Assembly: GCF_024679095.1 (NCBI RefSeq)
Contig: NC_066552.1
Coordinates: 13,327,923 to 13,391,922 of the forward strand
Origin: Eriocheir sinensis
Lineage: Eukaryota > Arthropoda > Malacostraca > Decapoda > Varunidae
Direction: 5' to 3'
Length of the DNA stretch: 64,000 bases
Position 1 is the first letter of the stretch. Each line of letters begins with the position of its first letter. The translations under genes were made by a program, and so were the position numbers. A model generated the notes under the pieces. It ran no database searches. It saw only the letters and a program-made list of their open reading frames with translations, and was not told the origin of the DNA. Below are positions 40,455-51,963 of this stretch, piece after piece.

Positions 40455-41318
40455 ATAAATTTTTATATACTGCAAGGTCATTTCCTTCCTCATGTGCCAC
40501 GTTAACTAAGGTATTTGATGAAGTAGCTGGTAGACAGTGTACTAGGCTGATATACTGCAAGATCCTTTCCTTCCTCATGTACCACGTTAACTAAGGTGTT
40601 TGATGAAGTAGCTGGTAGACAGTGTACTAGGCTGATATACTGCAAGATCCTTTCCTTCCTCATGTACCACGTTAACTAAGGTATTTGATGAAGTAGCTGG
40701 TAGACAGTGTACTAGGCTGATATACTGCAAGATCATTTCCTTCCTCATGTGCCACGTTAACTAAGGTATTTGATGATGAAGTAGCTGGTAGACAGTGTAC
40801 TAGGCTGATATACTGCAAGATCATTTCCTTCCTCTTGTACCACGTTAACTAAGGTGTTTGATGAAGTAGCTGGTAGACAGTGTACTAGGCTGATATACTG
40901 CAAGATCATTTCCTTCCTCTTGTGCCACGTTAACTAAGGTGTTTGATGAAGTACCTGGTAGGCAGTGTACTAGGCTGATATACTGCAAGATCATTTCCTT
41001 CCTCATGTACCACGTTAACTAAGGTGTTTGATGAAGTAGCTGGTAGACAGTGTACTAGGCTGATATACTGCAAGGTCATTTCCTTCCTCATGTACCACGT
41101 TAACTAAGGTATTTGATGAAGTAGCTGGTAGACAGTGTACTAGGCTGATATACTGCAAGGTCATTTCCTTCCTCATGTACCACGTTAACTAAGGTATTTG
41201 ATGATGAAGTAGCTGGTAGACAGTGTACTAGGCTGATATACTGCAAGATCATTTCCTTCCTCATGTGCCACGTTAACTAAGGTGTTTGATGAAGTACCTG
41301 GTAGGCAGTGTACTAGAT
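40455..41318. repeat. 85-bp tandem repeat, 10 near-identical copies
   Basis: CTGATATACTGCAAGATCAT, TTCCTTCCTCATGTACCACG, TTAACTAAGGTATTTGATGA and AGTAGCTGGTAGACAGTGTA recur with an 85-bp step (88 where GAT is duplicated). Copies share combinations of the same few variants, which points to recent amplification by unequal exchange. Confidence 0.95.
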
Positions 41319-41327
41319 TGATTCATA

Positions 41328-42235
41328 TTCTTAAACGTATCGGCGGGTTCCCGTTATCTCTATTTCCCAAGGGCACGGAGAAGATTAACCGGGTTTTTAT
41401 GGATGTTTTCCCTTTCAAGATGCAGAAGACATGTAAAACTACCACTGGGATCACATAACAGCTCATGAGTATCCCAATAAATTCTACGAGAGGCCTATAT
41501 GATTATTTTCCAAGGCCACAGAGAAGATTAACCGAATTTCATGGGTGATTTTCCCTTTCAAGATGCAGAAGACATGTAAAACTATCACTGGGATCACAAA
41601 ACAGCTTATGAGTATCCCTATAAATTCTACGAGAGGCCTTTACGATTATTTTCCAAGGCCACAGAGAAGATTAACAGGGTTTTTATGGATGTTTTCCCTT
41701 TCAAGATGCAGAAGACATGTAAAACTATCACTGGGATCACAAGACAGTCCATTAGTATCCCTATAAATTCTACGAGAGGCCTTTATGATTATTTTCCAAG
41801 GCCACAGAGAAGATTAACCGGCTTTTCATGGGTGATTTTCCCTTTCAAAATGCAGAAGACATGTAAAACTACCACTGGGATCACAAAACAGTTCATGAGT
41901 ATCCCAATAAATTCTACGAGAGGCCTATATGATTATTTTCCAAGGCCACAGAGAAGATTAACCGGGTTTTCATGGGTGATTTTCCCTTTCAAGATGCAGA
42001 AGACATGTAAAACTAACACTAAGTATCCCTATCAATTCTACGAGAGGCCTTTACGATTATTTTCCAAGGCCACAGAGAAGATTAACTGGATTTCGTGGGT
42101 GCTTTTTCCCTATCCAGTTGCAGAAGACATGTAAAATTAACACTGGGATCACAAAACAGTCCATGGAAACCCCCAATAACCTCTACGAGAGGCTTTTGAA
42201 ACGGGTGATCTGAGGCGCCGAGATGTTTGGGAAGA
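41328..42235. mobile_element. Satellite-bearing inverted-repeat element, inverted multi-unit copy
   Basis: It starts TTCTTAAACGTATCGG (41328-41343). The interior reads as the reverse complement of the unit at 32546-33158: GAGAAGATTAACCGGGTTTT, CCCTTTCAAGATGCAGAAG and TCTACGAGAGGCC, about six units of 130-145 bp. The other end (AGGCTTTTGAAACGGGTG, then a decayed GAGATGTTTGGGAAGA near 42220-42235) matches the opposite terminus with several changes. It directly follows the 85-bp array. Confidence 0.82.
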
Positions 42236-43089
42236 GCTACAGGTGGGATGGCGAGACAGGTAACCCAGCCACGCCCACTAATTACCATACCCCGGGCAGG
42301 TGTAACAGGTAGCTTTCATAATGCCAGCAGGTAGGGATCGCACACCTGTACTACTCTCCTCGCTCCCTGTGTCCTTTATTCATCCTCATCTTAACCCAAA
42401 GGAGGAGAATTAGATTACTTTCAATATTATACGAGACACGTGCAAACTCCTTCAGCGCACAAGATCACCTATTTGACCAGGCTTTCGTAGGAGTTTGAGG
42501 CATTTCCAGGGGTAGTTTGATGACCCTGGTGGTAGTTTGACTCTTTATCTGTACCATTATAACCCAAAGGAGGTGAAATAGATTGCCCTCGCCTCAGTAT
42601 TATGCAAGAAACACGTGTGGCCTCCTTGATATCGGGTGAGTGAGGGTCATTTTCTTACATTTCAGGCGCAAAAGATCACCTATTTGACAAGGCTTTCGTG
42701 GGAGTTTGGGGCATTTCCAGGGGTAGCTTAATGACCCTGGTGGTAGTCTAACTCTTTATCTGTACCAAGAACCTAAGACAACTCTCATTAGAACCCGATT
42801 GATCTTATTTTCGGACTTTACAAATAGTTTATGTGAGAGGCGGAAGAGTCTGAGCAAACCAAACCTACAATATGTCCTTTGTCTCGCTTCCCCTCCCTGC
42901 AAAAAGCATTATACCCCCTAACTATTATTATTCCCCCTTCCATTTTGCAGTAGGGGTATTAATTGGCCCTAATAATGATTAGTAGGCGCTCAGGGAAGTC
43001 TAGGAGGGCGACAAAAGGGCGTAAAAACAGGCTAACGTGAGCACAAGAACTTGACTCCGTGCCCCCAACGCTGCCCTAAGTTGCCAGAT
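42236..43089. repeat. Diverged satellite units, about 185 bp, 2 copies, plus unique DNA
   Basis: AAGATCACCTATTTGAC, AGGCTTTCGTAGGAGTTTG, GGCATTTCCAGGGGTAG and GACCCTGGTGGTAGT occur at about 42471-42545 and 42671-42752, and AACCCAAAGGAGG twice. These resemble further subfamilies of the satellite in the inverted-repeat element. An inverted relative lies at about 49885-49975. 42800-43089 is unique. Confidence 0.7.
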
Positions 43090-43865
43090 TGAGACAGCTC
43101 TATATTTCCCTTCATTTGACGCTTTCCACTCGTTTCCCCTTACGTAACACTGGAGCTACTATATATATACCCTTAGACAAGTTATAGGGTACGTTCAGTA
43201 AGGTCGTAGTGGGAGTACTTCACGTAAAATTGATAAATAATGAAGTTTTTTACTACTTGACATCTTGAGACAGCTCCCGAAGGTCTATTTTTGCTTATTT
43301 TAACCTTTTCTACTCGATTTTCCTTATACGTAAGCAGAACCACTGCTAATATATCTTTCAACAAGTCATTAGGTACGTTAAGTAAGAGTATAGTGGAGGC
43401 ATATCACGTAAAATAAGCGATTAGTGAAGTTTTTAATCTTTGGCATCCTGAGACAGCTCCCGGAGAAGGGCCATGTCACAGAGGTCTATTTTTGCTTAAT
43501 TGAACTTTTTCCTCTCGATTCTCCTTATATATAACCAGAATCACTGTTAATATATACTGATACGAGTCATATGGTACGTTAAGTAAGGTCATAGTGGGAG
43601 TATTTGCGTAAAATAAGCGAATCATGAAGTTTTTAATCGTTGGCATCCTGAAACAGCTCCCGTCACAGAGGTCTATTTTTGCTTATTTTAACCTTTTTCC
43701 TCCCGATTCTCCTTAAATATAACCAGAACCACTGTTTACATGTCCTCTAACAAGTCATATGGTACATAAGGTAAGGTCATAGAGTCGCTAAATACGTGAA
43801 ATAAGCGAATAATGAAGTTTTAATCCCTGGCAACTCTCTCGCGTCCAAGTCACAGTGTACCTGAA
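43090..43865. repeat. About 190-bp tandem repeat, 4 copies
   Basis: GGTACGTTAAGTAAGG recurs at 43188, 43371, 43573 and 43761 (diverged in the last). CGTAAAATAAGCGAATAATG, GAGACAGCTCCCG and GTCTATTTTTGCTTATTTTA accompany it. Confidence 0.88.
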
Positions 43866-44409
43866 AGCCCTGTGATGTAAGGTTGCGTCTGCCCTTCCTC
43901 TCGCTTCTAAACCTCATGTGCTCCCCCGTGTGCCTCCAAGGATGGTAGAAACGCCACACACGTCTTCCTTAGAGTGCCTCAGTGATAGTGAGTGAAGGTG
44001 AGGCAGTGTGCAGTGTTGGAAACGGGAATTACAGCTGATTGGGCGTACAAGGAACAGCTGTTGTGTGTGTGTGTAAGGAGCCTTCTTGACCCCCTCCTCC
44101 CTCCCCCAGGACAGGTAGGGCCCCCAGGTGACCCCAGGAGCAGGGCGGGGTCACTGGTGGTCATGAGAGTGCCCTGATAACTATGATTTGGGTGTTACAT
44201 TTTGAATATTTCGAAGCGTTAAGTTTGGCGGAGTTCTGGCTGGTGTGTGGTGTGAGAAATTGATCTCACCAACTATTTGTACACTGTTCGGTTGTCTTAA
44301 ACTGCGCCGCCTGCATGGCCGCAACACGTGTGGCACACTGTATTAGTCTGTTCCACCTCAGGTGACAACAAATCAGGCGAGAAGTCCCTCCCTCTAGAGT
44401 CTAGTAGAG
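43866..44409. other. Unique DNA, no gene recognised
   Basis: GC-richer unique DNA with a C-rich pyrimidine tract at 44080-44110 followed by GGACAGGTAGGGCC. A short collagen-like frame here is discussed under rejected items. Confidence 0.4.
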
Positions 44410-44766
<357 letters not shown>

Positions 44767-45513
44767 GTCTAGAGGATGAAGAGCATCCTTGCCCCGTTGG
44801 TGGTGACTGGTCACAGCTAACCCGATGGGAGTTGAACAAAACCTGTTTGAGAGCGAGCACTCAGTAGTTTGTCTTTTATTAAAGTTTCTTCTTATTTGGT
44901 GTCACCTGAGGACGGTGGAATAAAGAAAGTAACAGGTCAGTCACTGTTCAAGTAGGATCGGTTTTAGTAACGCGCTGATATCTCGTCTCCGACTTTATGA
45001 ACTGCTCTTCTGTTGCTCACCTTCACACCTCCCGAATATCATTAGGAAAGTGGCATTATTAATACACAGGCACCGGCCCCCGATGGATATTAATTTCTCG
45101 CCCAGCCATTCATGCCCAACACTCGAGGGGCGTGACAAAGGCCCGTTCCCCCTTTTTAGGGGGTAAATCCCACAACAACAACAAACCTGTCATGTACCGG
45201 TTAAACTGCATGACCCCAAAACGTGTGCCATCCCAGGAACAGGTCAGTGCCAAGGTAACTGTCTGGCACCTCTGGGAGACACTGTTTGCTCTTGGTCAAC
45301 CCCATTGGATATTAAATTTAAAAGGTTGATGGGTTGAGTGGTTGGGTTGGGTAGGGTTAGGATAGGTTGGGTTGGGTTGATAGTTGAGTTAGGTTGAGTC
45401 GAGGAGGACTGAGTCGAATTATTATTATTATTATCATTATTATTGTTTATCATTCATTCTATTCGTGTGAAAAGAACACTAGACAGTTGCTAAGGGGCTT
45501 CACTGCCAAAGAT

Positions 45514-45514
<1 letters not shown>
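44767..45514. other. Unique DNA, no gene recognised
   Basis: Unique sequence with CAACAACAACAA at 45172-45184, GGTTGGGTTGGG-type DNA at 45325-45400 and a short ATT tract at 45418-45446. No exon supported. Confidence 0.4.
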
Positions 45515-45603
<89 letters not shown>

Positions 45604-45668
45604 TTTCCTTTACTTTCCTTTCCTTTCCCTTCCCCTCCCTCCTTTTTCTCTTCCCTTTCTCCAATTCT

Positions 45669-45740
<72 letters not shown>

Positions 45741-45780
45741 CTTCCCTTCCCTTCTTTTTCTCTACCCTTTCTCCAATTCT

Positions 45781-45852
<72 letters not shown>

Positions 45853-45883
45853 TTCCTTCCCTTCTTCTCTTCATTATTCCTTT

Positions 45884-45952
<69 letters not shown>

Positions 45953-46640
45953 GTCACCACCACCACCATTGCTATGAATCGTGTACCATTTCCTGTGTGA
46001 AGCCAACTAGTCTTTCCCTCTCCCTCTCTCCTCCTTCTCTCTCTTTCCTTCCCTTCCTCCTTCATTTCCTTGTTTATTATTTTGTTTTCCCTTCTACTTC
46101 CTCTTCTCTTTCTTCCTCCTTCCCTCTTTCTCTCTCACTCCCTTCTCCTCCCTTCCTTCTTCATTTCCTTGTTTGTTTTCTGTAATCTTGTTTTCCCTTC
46201 CACCTCCTCTTCTTCTTTTCCTCCTTCCTTCTCTCTCCCTTCTCTTCCTTATAGACTTTCCCTCCCTTTTATTGTCTTTTCCTCCCTTCCCCTGTTTCTT
46301 TGTTTATTTTGTTATCTTGTTCCTCCTTCTCCACCTCACTTTTTTTTATTTTACATTTTTCTTTTTCTTAATTTTTACTCTTCTTCCCTTCTTCCTTCTC
46401 TCTTTCTCCTTCCCATACCTCTTCCTTTCTTCCTCTTAATTTATCCTCTATCTTCCTTCTTTCCTCCCTCCCTCTTTCCTTCCCTCTTAAATTCCCTCTC
46501 CGTTTCCCCTCCTTCCCTTTCCTCTCAAATATACTTCATCCATTTCTTCCTCCTCTTCCTCTTCCTCCTCATGCTCCTCCTCCTCCTCCTCCTCCTCCTC
46601 GAGAAAGCGTACCCTAGCTGTGGATGGGAATGAAGGGTTG
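45515..46640. repeat. Higher-order (CT)n array and pyrimidine-rich DNA
   Basis: Four long (CT)n tracts (about 45518-45599, 45671-45737, 45782-45849, 45889-45949) are separated by related spacers. The first two spacers share CCCTTTCTCCAATTCTAG, so the tract plus spacer forms a higher-order unit of about 112 bp. 45960-46640 is CTTCC and TCC low complexity. The long + strand Ser/Leu frame is an artefact. Confidence 0.92.
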
Positions 46641-46642
46641 CC

Positions 46643-46710
<68 letters not shown>

Positions 46711-46739
46711 TAATTTTTCTTGCTCGTAATTTATTTAGC

Positions 46740-46794
<55 letters not shown>

Positions 46795-46829
46795 GTGGTA
46801 TATATTAGTCTGTCCCAGGCATGTCGCTT

Positions 46830-46916
<87 letters not shown>

Positions 46917-46956
46917 TCTTAATCAGCGTCTTTTATTTTCCTTCTTTCATGTTTAT

Positions 46957-47005
<49 letters not shown>

Positions 47006-47299
47006 AACTATGTTCCCCTCGAGCTTAGGGAGAATCAAAGAGGAACAGGACACTATATTTATCTCACTTCTTGGCTCTTCCTCCTCCTTCTCCTCTTCCT
47101 CCTCCTCCTCCTCTTTCTCTTCCTCCTCCTCCTCGTATGTATCTTTCCTTCCTCATGTTTTCTTTCTTTTTTATTTCATTTCATTAATTTTCCTCCTCTT
47201 ACTCTTTGTCTTCCTCCTCCTCCTCCTCTTCCTTCTCCTCCTCCTCCTTATTACAGTTTCAAGGTCATGTCCAAATCAATCCATCAGTCACGTTTCTTT

Positions 47300-47370
<71 letters not shown>

Positions 47371-47442
47371 GAAGCTTACTTGATTTCTTCTTATTATAAT
47401 TATTCAGTTTGTATAATAATAGTAGTCGTATTATTACTATTA

Positions 47443-47490
<48 letters not shown>

Positions 47491-47690
47491 GTAGTAGTAG
47501 TAGTAGTAGTAGTAGTGTTATTAGTATCATCATCATCATCATTATCATCATCATCATCATCATACAGCCTCCCATGTGACCTCTGTGGGTGCCAACTGTT
47601 CCTACGTCATCACCATCTCCTTCCCCCTTCATCTTTTTCATCACCACCACCACCACCATCACCTCCACCACCGCCGCCACCACCTGTCAT
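46641..47690. repeat. AG, CT, TAC, TCC, ATT, ATC and CAC microsatellites
   Basis: (AG)n 46649-46706, (CT)n 46741-46792 and 46833-46914, (TAC)n 46958-47000, TCC-rich 47078-47245, (CT)n 47304-47367, (ATT/AGT)n 47438-47520, ATC-type 47526-47563 and CAC 47641-47680. The first AG tract and the following CT tract are inverted and about 35 bp apart. Confidence 0.92.
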
Positions 47691-47943
47691 CTACCGGAAA
47701 CTAATTATTAAAGCATGCAAGTTAATCATTCTCAAGTATTTTTTTTCACACTCTTCTTTATTTCCTATCTCGTATTTTTTTTCTCTCTCCCTTCATTCTT
47801 ATTTTCGTAATTTTTATCACTTACGCAACAATTTTTTATCACCTTTATGTAATCATCTCCCTCTCTCTTGGATACCATAATATATTGTCCGGCATATGCT
47901 CCAGTGAATACCCTTAAGACAACTATCATTGCCTTTTAAAGTT
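47691..47943. other. AT-rich unique DNA
   Basis: No recognisable feature. Confidence 0.4.
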
Positions 47944-47973
47944 CAGGTTAGGTTAGGTTAGGTTACGTTAGGT
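47944..47973. repeat. Short interstitial telomere-like (TTAGG)n
   Basis: GGTTAGGTTAGGTTAGGTTA, then CGTTAGGTAGG: about five units of TTAGG, one with a substitution. TTAGG is the ancestral arthropod telomere repeat. It sits exactly at the left edge of the 150-bp array. Confidence 0.75.
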
Positions 47974-49080
47974 AGGAAAATAAAAGAAGGTATCTGAAGT
48001 TCTAAGCGGAAGACTGAACCCTGCATCCATCTCTATTCTGATTGCTCTCCCCTATGCTCTCATGACTCTGGAACAACTTAAATCATAAACTACACATATA
48101 AAGAACCCCCAGAAAGCATAAATAGGAAAATAAAGGAAGGTATCTGAAGTTCTAAGCGGGAGACTGAACCCTGCATCCATCTCTATTCTGATTGCTCTCC
48201 CCGATGCTCTCATGACTCTGGAACAACTTAAATCATAAACTACACATATAAAGAACCCCCAGAAAGCTTAAAAAGGAAAATAAAGGAAGGTATCTGAAGT
48301 TCTAAGCGGGAGATTGAACCCAGCATCCATGTACTACTTTGATTGCTGATGTTCATGACTCTGGAACAATTATATTATTAACTACACATATAAAGAACCC
48401 AGAAAGCATAAATAGGAAAATAAAGGGAGGTATCAAGTTCTAAGGGGGAGACTGAACCCAGCTCATGACTCTGGAACAACTTAAATCATAAACTACACAT
48501 ATAAAGAACCCCCAGAAAGCTTAAAAAGGAAAATAAAGGAAGGTATCTGAAGTTCTAAGCGGGAGATTGAACCCAGCATCCATGTACTACTTTATTCTGA
48601 TGTTACAATTATATTATTACGCTCATGGCCCTAAAAGAACTTAAATCATAAACTACATATATAAAGAACCTCCAGAAAACTATCATTGGCGTCTAAATAG
48701 GAAAATAAAGGAAGGTATCTTAAGTTCTAAGCGGGAGATTGAACCCAGCATCCATGTATTACACTTTTATGATGTTATTATGATATTATAGCGCTCCCCG
48801 ATGCTCTAACAAACACCAAAACAACCTAATCCATAAACTACACATATAAAGAACCTCCGGAAAACTATTATTGGCGTCTAAATAGGAAAATAAAGGAAGG
48901 TATCTGAAGTTTTAAGCGGGAGATTGAACTCAGCATCCATGTGTTAATATATTCTGACGTTATTATGCTATTACTGTGTTATCCGATGCTGCCATAACCC
49001 CAAGATAACCTAATTCATAAACTACACATAAAAAGTCCCTAAAACGCTATCATAGGTGTTTAAATAGAGATAATAAAGTA
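47970..49080. repeat. About 150-bp tandem repeat, 7 copies, progressively diverged
   Basis: AGGAAAATAAAGGAAGGTAT recurs near 47972, 48123, 48274, 48413, 48528, 48701 and 48884, with AAGTTCTAAGCGGGAGA, CCCAGCATCCATG and CATAAACTACACATATAAAG. The left copies are nearly identical and the right ones carry deletions and substitutions. Confidence 0.92.
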
Positions 49081-49570
49081 AAAGCGGCCACGACTCGGCA
49101 TCTTTAGGCGTGGCGAGATGTAAACATACTTGAACCTATTGCGTCATCACATGAGTCACCTACCCTGTGTTAACCCGTGCTCCCCTGTGGCTCCCCGGCC
49201 CTCCCCTGGATCCACATTCCCAGGGGTTTTACTATGGTTGTTAATGTCTACTGGGAAGCCGTGTGAGTCTCGTAGTGTCAGTCGTGTGGTGTAGAGGGAA
49301 TGTGTCATCTCCCTGTGTTAATGTGTGCTCCCCTGTGGCTCCCCGGCCCTCCCCTGGATCCACACTCCCAGGGGTTTGACTATGGGAATTAGTGTCTACT
49401 GGGAAGCCGTGTGAGTCTCGTAGTGTCAGTCGTGTGGTGTAGAGGGAATGTGTCATCTCCCTGTGTTAACATGTGCTCCCCTGTGGCTCCCCGGCCCTCC
49501 CCTGGATCCACACTCCCAGGGGTTTGACTATGGAAATTAGTGTCTACTGGGAAGCCGTGTGAGTCTTGTG
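49081..49570. repeat. About 147-bp tandem repeat, 3 copies
   Basis: GCTCCCCTGTGGCTCCCCGG, CCTGGATCCACACTCCCAGG and GTCTACTGGGAAGCCGTGTG recur with a step of about 147 bp. GC-rich and highly similar copies. Confidence 0.92.
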
Positions 49571-50349
49571 GTGCTCTGGGAAATGTCTAAAATATGTTAT
49601 GTGACTGAGTGAGGCTTTTTCTATCTCCCCCTGTGAGTTTTTCTTGTTTATACATTCTCCCATGAGTTTGACTACGTGGTATTGTGCTTTCCTCGCTCGT
49701 GGGAAGCTTAGGAAAGGTACACTGTGGTAACCCCCTTGTCGCTGTAAGCCCCATGCCCTGAAATAATAGGTTCCTGGGTGGGTATTGTCAAATGTTTCCA
49801 CCCCTCATATCAACAATTTCCAAAGTCCATTAAGGAGGTCAGTTGGGTTCTAATGAGTGTTGTTTTAGGCTTACGATACAGGAGAAGGGTCAAACTATCC
49901 TAAGGGTCATATAACTATCCCTGGAAATACCCGAAACTCTTACGAAAGCCTTGTCAAATATGTGCTTCTAAGGCCAGTGAGATGGGAAAGAATTACGAGG
50001 TCATTCTTAGCTTTGCATATGCTCCTGTCTTCGCCTTTTCCCTTAGCCTCTGTCCCTCAGCCTACCACAAGCTAATGGACAAGGTGAAGGACATAGCCAT
50101 TACATATTCTAAGGCCAGTGAGATGGAGATGAATAACCAAGCCATTTCCAGCCTTACCATTTCCCTTAGCCTGTGTCCTCGGCCTACCACAAGCCAACGG
50201 ACAAGGTGAAGGACATGGGGGCTGCGTGTGAGTGCATGTATTTCTGTGCAGGGTAAGACTTGGCTGCTCTTCAGGTGGCCAGCGAGGCAAGGCAAGGCCA
50301 CCAGGACTGAATTAACCGTGGGTGTGCTCTGTCCTTGATACATGCTCTC
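49571..50349. other. Unique DNA with an inverted satellite fragment and a 110-bp duplication
   Basis: About 49885-49975 resembles the 42400-42750 satellite in inverse orientation (CTATCCCTGGAAATACC, then CTTACGAAAGCCTTGTCAAA). TCTAAGGCCAGTGAGATGG occurs at about 49966 and 50108, and TTTCCCTTAGCCT at about 50038 and 50159, so a segment of roughly 120-140 bp is duplicated. No gene. Confidence 0.5.
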
Positions 50350-50830
50350 TGTGTTATTGTGGCTGGGAAAGGTTCATTATAACTACACTTCCATAACTTC
50401 ACAGAGATTATCAGCCTGTCTAGAGTGTTGCAGAACCTAAAATGTATATGGCCAGGTTAGTGAATGTCCCAAACTTTATTATAACTATACTTCCAGCCCT
50501 TCAAAGAGTGTATCAGCCCGTCTAGAGTATTGCAGAACTTAAAATATATACGGCCAGCTTAGAGAATGTCCTGAACTTTATTATAACTACACTTCCAGCC
50601 CTTCAAAGAGTGTATCAGCCTGTCTAGAGTATTACAGAACTTAAAATATATACGACCAGCTTAACGATTGTCCCAAACTTTACCTATCCTTACCAGCACA
50701 GTACTAGATAATTCATAATAACTACACCTCCATCCCTTCTCAGAGTATTGCAGAACCTAAAATATGTACGGCCAGCTTAGCAAATGTCCCCAACTTTGCC
50801 TTTTATTACAAGCACAGAACCAGATAATAG
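50350..50830. repeat. About 110-bp tandem repeat, 4 copies
   Basis: TTATAACTACACTTCCA, GTATCAGCCTGTCTAGAGTA, TTGCAGAAC and TAAAATATATACGGCCAGCT recur in order from about 50377 to 50800. Confidence 0.88.
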
Positions 50831-51090
50831 ATAGCTTTTAAATACTCCAAGTCAGACATGGTGCTAGTTACCCGATGGACGTAAAAATCTGTAAATCTCC
50901 ATGACACAGGTTCAAGGGCCAGTGTGACAGAGATGAGCACTGAGGCCACGCACAGCTATAGTGTATGCCCCTAACACTTTAACATTTCCCCTCCATGACA
51001 TAATCGTACTTCTCACGGTTTGGTTGTCTTGGGTGACTGGGCGTGGGTGAAAATTGACCCCTGTGGTGGATAATGTTTGGTGTCCTTGCC

Positions 51091-51177
<87 letters not shown>

Positions 51178-51280
51178 GCCACTCCTTCGGGTTTTTTTAT
51201 CTGTTAGGAATTAGAAAACATACAGTATATACCTTCCCTATTTAAGATTTCATGTACTCTTCCCTTTTTTTTAATTACAG
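50831..51280. repeat. Unique DNA and (TG)n
   Basis: A perfect (TG)n lies at about 51094-51173. The remainder is unique, with a pyrimidine-rich acceptor-like end at 51261-51280. Confidence 0.7.
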
Positions 51281-51429
51281 TTCTCCTCCTCCTCCTCCTC
51301 CTCAGGTTGCCTTACTAAGATGCATTGAGAAGCTTGCCAACGCCAGTACAAACACGTCGTGCCCGCAGCAGCGAGTCCGGCACACACACACACACACACC
51401 ACTGCGGAAGATGGAATAACTTTATAACG
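51281..51429 (+). other. Possible 5' UTR exon of ATF2
   Basis: TTTTTTTTAATTACAG ends at 51280 (an alternative CTCAG ends at 51304) and GTTAGTAA begins at 51430. The segment between is GC-richer than its flanks and not open for long, consistent with untranslated leader. Position just upstream of the ATF2 start exon is the main argument. Confidence 0.22.
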
Positions 51430-51770
51430 GTTAGTAATTGCTACATGTGTGTGTGTGTGTGAAAATTTATACTTAACTGTTTATATGAATCAGGAAGAGT
51501 GAAAACCTTGCAGTTGCCATAGGGCTTAGAAAACTTACTTATTTTGCATCTTTCACCTCTATGTAAAGGAAGCTAAGTCCTGTTGATATCAGCTTTATAG
51601 ATTGTATTATTGTGGGTAAATGTTAATTATATCTGTATCTCTGGTGGGCTTTTAACTAGTTCAGGACATTTTCTGAATTCGAACACATTAATTTTTTTTT
51701 TATTGTATCTAAGACCGAGCTGAGGGATTGATGTTTACCTTTTTTTATCATTATGCATCATTCATTTCAG

Positions 51771-51912
51771 TGCCCCGGAGACACCGCTGTGGCAGGGCTG
51801 TGCAGGGTGGCTTGGGGGCAGTCAGGTGCAGCCGGTGCCCTCCAGCTGTGCCTCCAACCCAGGGTGCCAGCGCTGGCCACGGCACACCTCCACCACCACC
51901 ACAGGGGCAGCC
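51771..51912 (+). promoter_or_regulatory. ATF2: ATF2 5' UTR portion of the first coding exon
   Basis: TTCATTTCAG ends at 51770, so the exon probably starts at 51771 and holds 142 nt of leader before the ATG. The sequence is GC-rich with CCACCACCACC. The start context GCAGCCATGG is a near-perfect Kozak match. Confidence 0.5.
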
Positions 51913-51963
51913 ATGGGTGAAGTGGACAAGCCGTTTGGGTGCCCTCAGCCGGGGTGTGGCATG
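51913..51963 (+). CDS. ATF2: ATF2 coding exon 1
   Basis: Residues 1-17, including KPF and the two zinc-finger cysteines in GCPQPGCG. The Kozak context GCAGCCATGG decides the start. Donor GTAAGC at 51964, phase 0. Confidence 0.92.

Noticed and set aside
44080..44140. Collagen-like GPPGDP peptide after a CCCCCAG acceptor
   Set aside because: It has only two Gly-X-Y triplets, a donor that does not fit a 45 or 54 nt collagen exon, and no neighbouring collagen exons.
45394..46185. 263-codon + strand Ser/Leu-rich open frame
   Set aside because: It is built from CT tracts and CTTCC low complexity, with no domain or codon bias.
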